Part shown: positions 59,603 through 64,000 of the stretch, in pieces
Position numbering within the stretch: position 1 is the stretch's first letter
Layout of the letters: each line of letters opens with the position of its first letter
Source of the DNA: Salmonella bongori NCTC 12419
GTDB lineage: Bacteria; Pseudomonadota; Gammaproteobacteria; Enterobacterales; Enterobacteriaceae
NCBI RefSeq assembly: GCF_000252995.1
Contig: NC_015761.1
Location: 3,658,001-3,722,000 of the forward strand
Direction of reading: 5' to 3'
Length of the DNA stretch: 64,000 nucleotides
Notes under the pieces: generated by a model
Databases searched by the model: none
Seen by the model: the letters and a program-made list of their open reading frames with translations, nothing else
What the model was told of the DNA's origin: nothing
Translations under genes and position numbers: made by a program

Positions 59603-60615
59603 TACAGATAGACAGGCCGGAAACCAGGCGGCGATAGCGAACGGCGAACGCGCGCGCTGTCAGCGTTTTTATGCGTCAAAATAAGTACCGGCGGACTAAT
59701 GTTTCCAGGCACGGACTGACCCTGTAAGACCTTAATCGCCTGCGCTATTGCCAATTCTCCCTGCCAGGCCATCTGATCGCTGAGCGCCATCAGGATATGG
59801 CCGCGCTTTAAACCGCGATAAACCTGATGCGTCAGATAAAACGAAACGATGGTGAGCGGCGACGTCAGGTTCCGTCCTTCCCCCATTGCCGCCTCCGCCG
59901 CTATTGCCGACCCGGCGACCACATTGGCGTCCGGATGGCGCTCCAGCATTTCCTGTAACAAGTTACGCTGTACTTCAATATCATTATCGCCCCAGGCGAT
60001 ATCCACGATGTTAATGGCGCTGCCTTTAATCGCCTGCTGAAAACCCGCGACCATCTCCTGGCTTCCGCCGGCTTCATCCGGCCCAGGGAAGAGTAAAACG
60101 TTAAGCGTTTTTCCTTTGCTCCACTGCGCCAGGTAACGTCCTGGCAGGTAGCCCATCTGAAACCACGGCAAACCGACACGGGTCGCCACTCTGGCGTCAT
60201 GAATCATATTCACCAGTTCAATAACCGGCAAATGACCGGCATACCGTTCCAGCTCCGGGAAACGGTCGGTACTGCTGCCAAGCAGAATCGCATCAGCACC
60301 CCATTCCCGGCATTGCATCATTTGTTGCTGCTGAGTCGCCAGTTGTCGATAGCCGTTCGCTTCCAGCACTTTTAAATCAACGCCATAGACGTTAGCTGCT
60401 TTCTGCATCCCATAATTGACGGACAGCCAGTAAGAATCTTTCAGGCTGGGGTATAATGCACACAATTTCCAGGGTTTAATGGCATTGACTGACGTTTGCC
60501 GCCACGGAATCGCCCGATCGGCACGCGTCCAGTGCAACAACCCGGTTCCGGCTAACGCCGTTTCTACATTCGAGACGATGATTATCAAAAAAAAGAACGA
60601 AATAAGCGTGCGCAT
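59575..60615 (-). CDS. torT: TorT, periplasmic TMAO-binding protein
   Basis: 346 residues with a signal peptide (LISFFFLIIIVSNVETALAG). Periplasmic-binding-protein fold (LLGSSTDRFPELERYAGHLPVIELVNM). It binds TMAO and presents it to TorS. Confidence 0.94.
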   Translation of the reverse strand: MRTLISFFFLIIIVSNVETALAGTGLLHWTRADRAIPWRQTSVNAIKPWKLCALYPSLKDSYWLSVNYGMQKAANVYGVDLKVLEANGYRQLATQQQQMMQCREWGADAILLGSSTDRFPELERYAGHLPVIELVNMIHDARVATRVGLPWFQMGYLPGRYLAQWSKGKTLNVLLFPGPDEAGGSQEMVAGFQQAIKGSAINIVDIAWGDNDIEVQRNLLQEMLERHPDANVVAGSAIAAEAAMGEGRNLTSPLTIVSFYLTHQVYRGLKRGHILMALSDQMAWQGELAIAQAIKVLQGQSVPGNISPPVLILTHKNADSARVRRSLSPPGFRPVYLYQYTSEAKK

Positions 60616-60694
60616 GATAGCCCCATCATCAACAAGGTTTTATCCTAATGGTTTTCCTTACGGCAACTCAACCCATTTCACCTGCGGCGCATAA

Positions 60695-63439
60695 ATGTCA
60701 ACGCCTTCACTAACCCGCAGATTATGGCTGGCTTTTGCCCTGATGGCGGCGCTCAACCTGCTCAGTACCGTGATTGGCTGGATAGGCCTGCGCGTCATTA
60801 GTCAGGTGGAGCAAACCAATACGCAGGCACTAATCCCGACGATGAATATGGCCAGACAGTTAAGCGAAGCCAGCGCTTATGCGCTTTTTTCCGCACAAAA
60901 TCTGACCAATGCCGATAGCAAGGGCGTCTGGCTTGCCCAGGGGAAGATGCTGAAAGCGCAAAGCCTTAAAATTAACCATCTTTTGCAGGCATTAAGCGAG
61001 CAGGGGTTTAATACCTCGGCCATCGCCCGGCAAGAAAAAGAGATTGCGCAAACGCTTGGACAACAGGGAACACTGGTCGGCGAAATTCTCACGTTGCGCA
61101 CGCAGCAACAGCAGCTAAGCCGCCAGATTGCGGAGGCGGCGGAAAATATTGCCGCTCAGGCCCACGGCCAGGCTAATAATGCGGCGACATCCGCAGGCGC
61201 CACCCAGGCCGGTATTTACGATCTGATTGAAAGCAATAAAGGGGACCTGGCTGAGCGCGCGCTTGACCGGTTAATTGATATCGACCTTGAATATGTGAAT
61301 CAGATGAATGAGTTGCGGGTTAATGCCCTGCGGTTTAAGCAGCTTATTGTGACCTTAAAAGATGCGCAAGGGTTGAGCGATGCCGATAAAACCGATGAAA
61401 AACTTAATCAGCTGGTTAAAATTTTATCCCGTCGCCAACAACGTATAGAAGATCCTACCGTTCGCGCTCAAATCGGCGACGCCCTGGCGCAAATAAGCCA
61501 GTACACCACACTGGTTTCTCTGTTCCGCAAGGAAAACGCGATCCGTGGCCAGCTTCAAACGCTAATGGAAAACAACCTCTTCCAGTTTACCCGCTTCAGT
61601 ACGGAAGTATCGCAACTGGTCAATGCCATCGAAAAACGTAATGAGGCTGGGTTAGCGCGCCTTAAACATGCCAGCCAGAGGGGGCAAATAGGGTTAATAA
61701 TTTTAGGCATTCTGGCGCTGTGCTCATTAAGTTTTATCCTTTGGCGAGTGGTTTACCGTTCCGTATCCCGCCCGCTGGCCCAACAAACGCAGGCCCTGCA
61801 GAAACTTCTGGAGGGCGATATCGACTCGTCGTTCCCGGAAGCGGCTGGCGTCAGCGAACTTGATACCATCAGTCGCCTGATGGAGGCATTTCGCGCTAAT
61901 GTACGCAAACTGGACCATCATCGTGAAGATCTGGCGGAACAGGTACGGTCGCAAACGGCGGAGCTTCATGCGCTGGTGCTGGAACACCGGCAAGCACGTG
62001 CCGAAGCGGAAAAGGCCAACAAAGCGAAATCGACGTTCCTTGCCGCAATGAGCCATGAAATTCGCACGCCGCTTTACGGCATCCTTGGTACGGTGCAATT
62101 GCTGGCCGATAAGCCGCTTATGGCAAACTACCGTGACGATTTACAGGCCATTAATGATTCAGGTGAGTCGCTACTGGCGATCCTTAACGATATCCTTGAT
62201 TACTCGGCGATTGAAGTGGGCGGGACCAATGTCTCCATCAGCGAGGAGCCGTTTGAACCGAGACAACTGTTGCATAGCGCCCTGCATTTAATGCACAGTC
62301 GCGTTCATCCTCAGACCGTGGAGTTAATCGCCGACGTTAGCGACCAGCTACCCTCAACGCTACAAGGCGATCCGCGCCGGATACGCCAGATTGTGATAAA
62401 CCTTTTAAGTAACGCCGCGAAATTTACCGATCGCGGCAACATTGTGCTGCGCACGTTTTGCAATGCGCAGAACTGGTTCATTGAGGTTGAAGATACCGGA
62501 TGCGGTATCCCTGAAGCGAAGCTGATGGATATTTTTAAACCGTTTGTTCAGGCGACAGGACGCCGGGGCGGGACGGGACTGGGACTGGCGATTAGCGCCA
62601 GCCTGGCGCAAGCGATGGGCGGGACGCTAACCGTCACCAGTACGCTTCATATTGGCAGTTGTTTTCGTTTACAACTGCCGATTCACCACCCCAGGCCCGC
62701 GAACAACAATGTGTTCAGGGAAGCGATAAATCTTAACGGGTTACGCCTGTTGCTGATTGAAGACAACGCTCTGACGCAGCGTATCACCACCGAAATGCTT
62801 ACGGACAAAGGCGTAACCGTCGCGCTTGCTGAAAGCGCGACCAGCGCGCTACGCTGTTTAGCCGAAGGCAAGACCTTTGACGTTGCGTTGGTGGATTTCG
62901 ATTTACCGGACTATGACGGCTTAACCCTGGCGCAGCAGTTGATGAGTCAGTATCCCGCCATGAAACGCATTGGTTTTAGCGCGCATGTGATAGACGATAA
63001 TCTTCGTCAGCGTACCGCTGGTCTTTTCTGCGGGATCATTCAAAAGCCCGTTCCCCGCGAGGAGCTTTACCGCATGATAGCGCATTATTTACAGGGCAAA
63101 TCTCACCACGCGCAGGCGATGCTGAACGAACATCAGCTTACCGGCGATATGGCGGCTGTCGGCCCGGAAAAACTCCGGCAATGGGTCGCGTTATTCAAAG
63201 AAAGCGCGCTGCCTTTAGTCGGGGAGATCGAGGCGGCGCGCGCCATAAATGACGACATTAACATTAAGCGGCTGGCGCATAAGTTAAAAAGTAGCTGCGC
63301 CAGTCTGGGGATGACGCAGGCAACCGAAGCCTGTCGGGAGCTGGAAATACAGCCATTTAGCGGTATTGATATCCGCACTGTCGTAATGCAGGGACTGACG
63401 GCGCTTGACGCATGGATAGCCGGTCATCCTTCGCCATAA
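60695..63439 (+). CDS. torS: TorS, tripartite hybrid sensor kinase
   Basis: 914 residues. Membrane helix (about 10-32), a helical periplasmic sensor region (about 40-330), second helix (about 333-351), a HAMP region, then the kinase with His454 in AAMSHEIRTPLYG, receiver with Asp734 in LVDFDLPDYDG, and HPt with His862 in RLAHKLKSSCASLG. It phosphorylates TorR in response to TMAO-TorT. Confidence 0.95.
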   Translation: MSTPSLTRRLWLAFALMAALNLLSTVIGWIGLRVISQVEQTNTQALIPTMNMARQLSEASAYALFSAQNLTNADSKGVWLAQGKMLKAQSLKINHLLQALSEQGFNTSAIARQEKEIAQTLGQQGTLVGEILTLRTQQQQLSRQIAEAAENIAAQAHGQANNAATSAGATQAGIYDLIESNKGDLAERALDRLIDIDLEYVNQMNELRVNALRFKQLIVTLKDAQGLSDADKTDEKLNQLVKILSRRQQRIEDPTVRAQIGDALAQISQYTTLVSLFRKENAIRGQLQTLMENNLFQFTRFSTEVSQLVNAIEKRNEAGLARLKHASQRGQIGLIILGILALCSLSFILWRVVYRSVSRPLAQQTQALQKLLEGDIDSSFPEAAGVSELDTISRLMEAFRANVRKLDHHREDLAEQVRSQTAELHALVLEHRQARAEAEKANKAKSTFLAAMSHEIRTPLYGILGTVQLLADKPLMANYRDDLQAINDSGESLLAILNDILDYSAIEVGGTNVSISEEPFEPRQLLHSALHLMHSRVHPQTVELIADVSDQLPSTLQGDPRRIRQIVINLLSNAAKFTDRGNIVLRTFCNAQNWFIEVEDTGCGIPEAKLMDIFKPFVQATGRRGGTGLGLAISASLAQAMGGTLTVTSTLHIGSCFRLQLPIHHPRPANNNVFREAINLNGLRLLLIEDNALTQRITTEMLTDKGVTVALAESATSALRCLAEGKTFDVALVDFDLPDYDGLTLAQQLMSQYPAMKRIGFSAHVIDDNLRQRTAGLFCGIIQKPVPREELYRMIAHYLQGKSHHAQAMLNEHQLTGDMAAVGPEKLRQWVALFKESALPLVGEIEAARAINDDINIKRLAHKLKSSCASLGMTQATEACRELEIQPFSGIDIRTVVMQGLTALDAWIAGHPSP

Positions 63440-63549
63440 TGGCTTCCGGCTCGCCAAACGACGCGTTTCACATCGCCAGTTATCACGGTATAAAACAGTA
63501 CGTCGAGGATGGAAGAGGGGAATAGCCTACGACTACCGCTACTGCCTGT

Positions 63550-64000
63550 TTAATGATTCTGTGTTTTTTCGTCCTGTAGCCGCGCCTGCTCCGCCAGGGC
63601 GGCAAAATCTTTTTCGCTGTAATAGTGCGCGGGAGGCGGTAGCTGCGCCATATCCTCGCTGGGCCACAATTGTAGTTGCGCCAGCGTGCTAAGCGGGATA
63701 CCGCGCCAGCGATGGGGCAAGCTCAGCGGCAATAGCGGCGTTATCTCGCCAGGAACCGCGGTCGGCAGGCGGTTATCCCCCATCTGATAATTACGATGCA
63801 GCACCAGATATTTTTCTGGTACGCGCCGCTGGCTGTTCCACCAACGGCCATCAAGCATATCAAAGTGAAAACGGGTGATCTGCGCCGGCTGCGCTGCCAG
63901 CTGCGTCAGCGCTTGCCGCAGTGCCGTTTCCATCGCCGTGTTGTACATCTCTTGCGTTTTCGTCTGGCCGCCGACAATTAAAGATGCCGCCAGACGGGCT
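63550..64000 (-). CDS. unidentified protein, C-terminal part (runs off window)
   Basis: The minus-strand frame is open from the window edge (ARLAASLIVGGQTKTQEM...) to a stop at 63550-63552. The first ATG inside is at 63948, but the frame upstream of it is also open and coding-like, so this is the 3' end of a longer gene. Text includes RFHFDMLDGRWWNSQRR and HRWRGIPLSTLAQLQLWPS. I do not recognise the family. Confidence 0.6.
   Translation of the reverse strand, partial: ARLAASLIVGGQTKTQEMYNTAMETALRQALTQLAAQPAQITRFHFDMLDGRWWNSQRRVPEKYLVLHRNYQMGDNRLPTAVPGEITPLLPLSLPHRWRGIPLSTLAQLQLWPSEDMAQLPPPAHYYSEKDFAALAEQARLQDEKTQNH

Overview
The window is chromosomal DNA of an enteric bacterium and almost certainly Salmonella enterica. 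It carries the end of SPI-3 (mgtC-mgtB-mgtR-mgtU with cigR), the D-glucosaminate PTS operon, and a ccm plus tor block beside cbrA. These sit in a backbone otherwise ordered as in E. coli K-12 (yicL, yicS, nepI, yicN, uhp, ilvBN, tisB, emrD, yidE-I, ibpAB, yidQ, yidR, cbrA). Names rest on recognising protein sequences from memory; no database search was possible.

Layout. 1-1017 is a graveyard of small defence or toxin-like genes (a ribbon-helix-helix-like ORF with a stop, a frameshifted SymE, a broken RhuM). 1436-7024 is the Mg2+/virulence block: an isochorismatase-family enzyme (slsA), cigR, and the mgtCBRU operon with its leader ORFs and a PhoP-like box. 7175-9172 holds yicL and an Rpn-family nuclease gene cut by a clean ERIC insertion. 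9408-16941 is the dga catabolic operon (mannose-type PTS, ammonia lyase, aldolase) and its sigma-54 activator DgaR, with a near-consensus sigma-54 promoter. 17137-20752 has yicS, a GH1 phospho-beta-glucosidase, nepI and yicN.

20858-26599 is an Rhs island. It begins beside a truncated LysR gene and contains a main rhs gene with one frameshift, a C-terminal toxin tip, a probable immunity gene and a degraded orphan rhs tip. 26756-31720 is uhpT-uhpC-uhpB-uhpA. 31926-34114 is ilvBN with the ivbL attenuator. 34322-34884 is the SOS-controlled tisB/istR toxin-antisense module. 34929-42181 holds a DMT transporter, emrD, a secreted GH5-like protein, yidF-yidI and yidE. 42467-43551 is the heat-shock pair ibpAB with a sigma-32 promoter. 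43727-46456 is yidQ, yidR and cbrA, the last with a perfect CreB tag.

46532-63439 is a respiratory block. ccmABCDEFGH (cytochrome c maturation) is translationally coupled to a tri-heme YhjA-like cytochrome c peroxidase with an exact FNR box upstream. It is followed by torCAD (TMAO reductase; TorC is a pentaheme cytochrome) and torR, torT, torS, with tor boxes between torC and torR. The maturation genes thus lie beside several of their c-type cytochrome clients. The window ends inside an unidentified gene.

Repeats are frequent: three ERIC elements (one in a gene, one inside the dga operon, one abutting ilvN) and REP/BIME elements in many intergenic gaps. No rRNA, tRNA, CRISPR array, complete IS element or prophage was seen.
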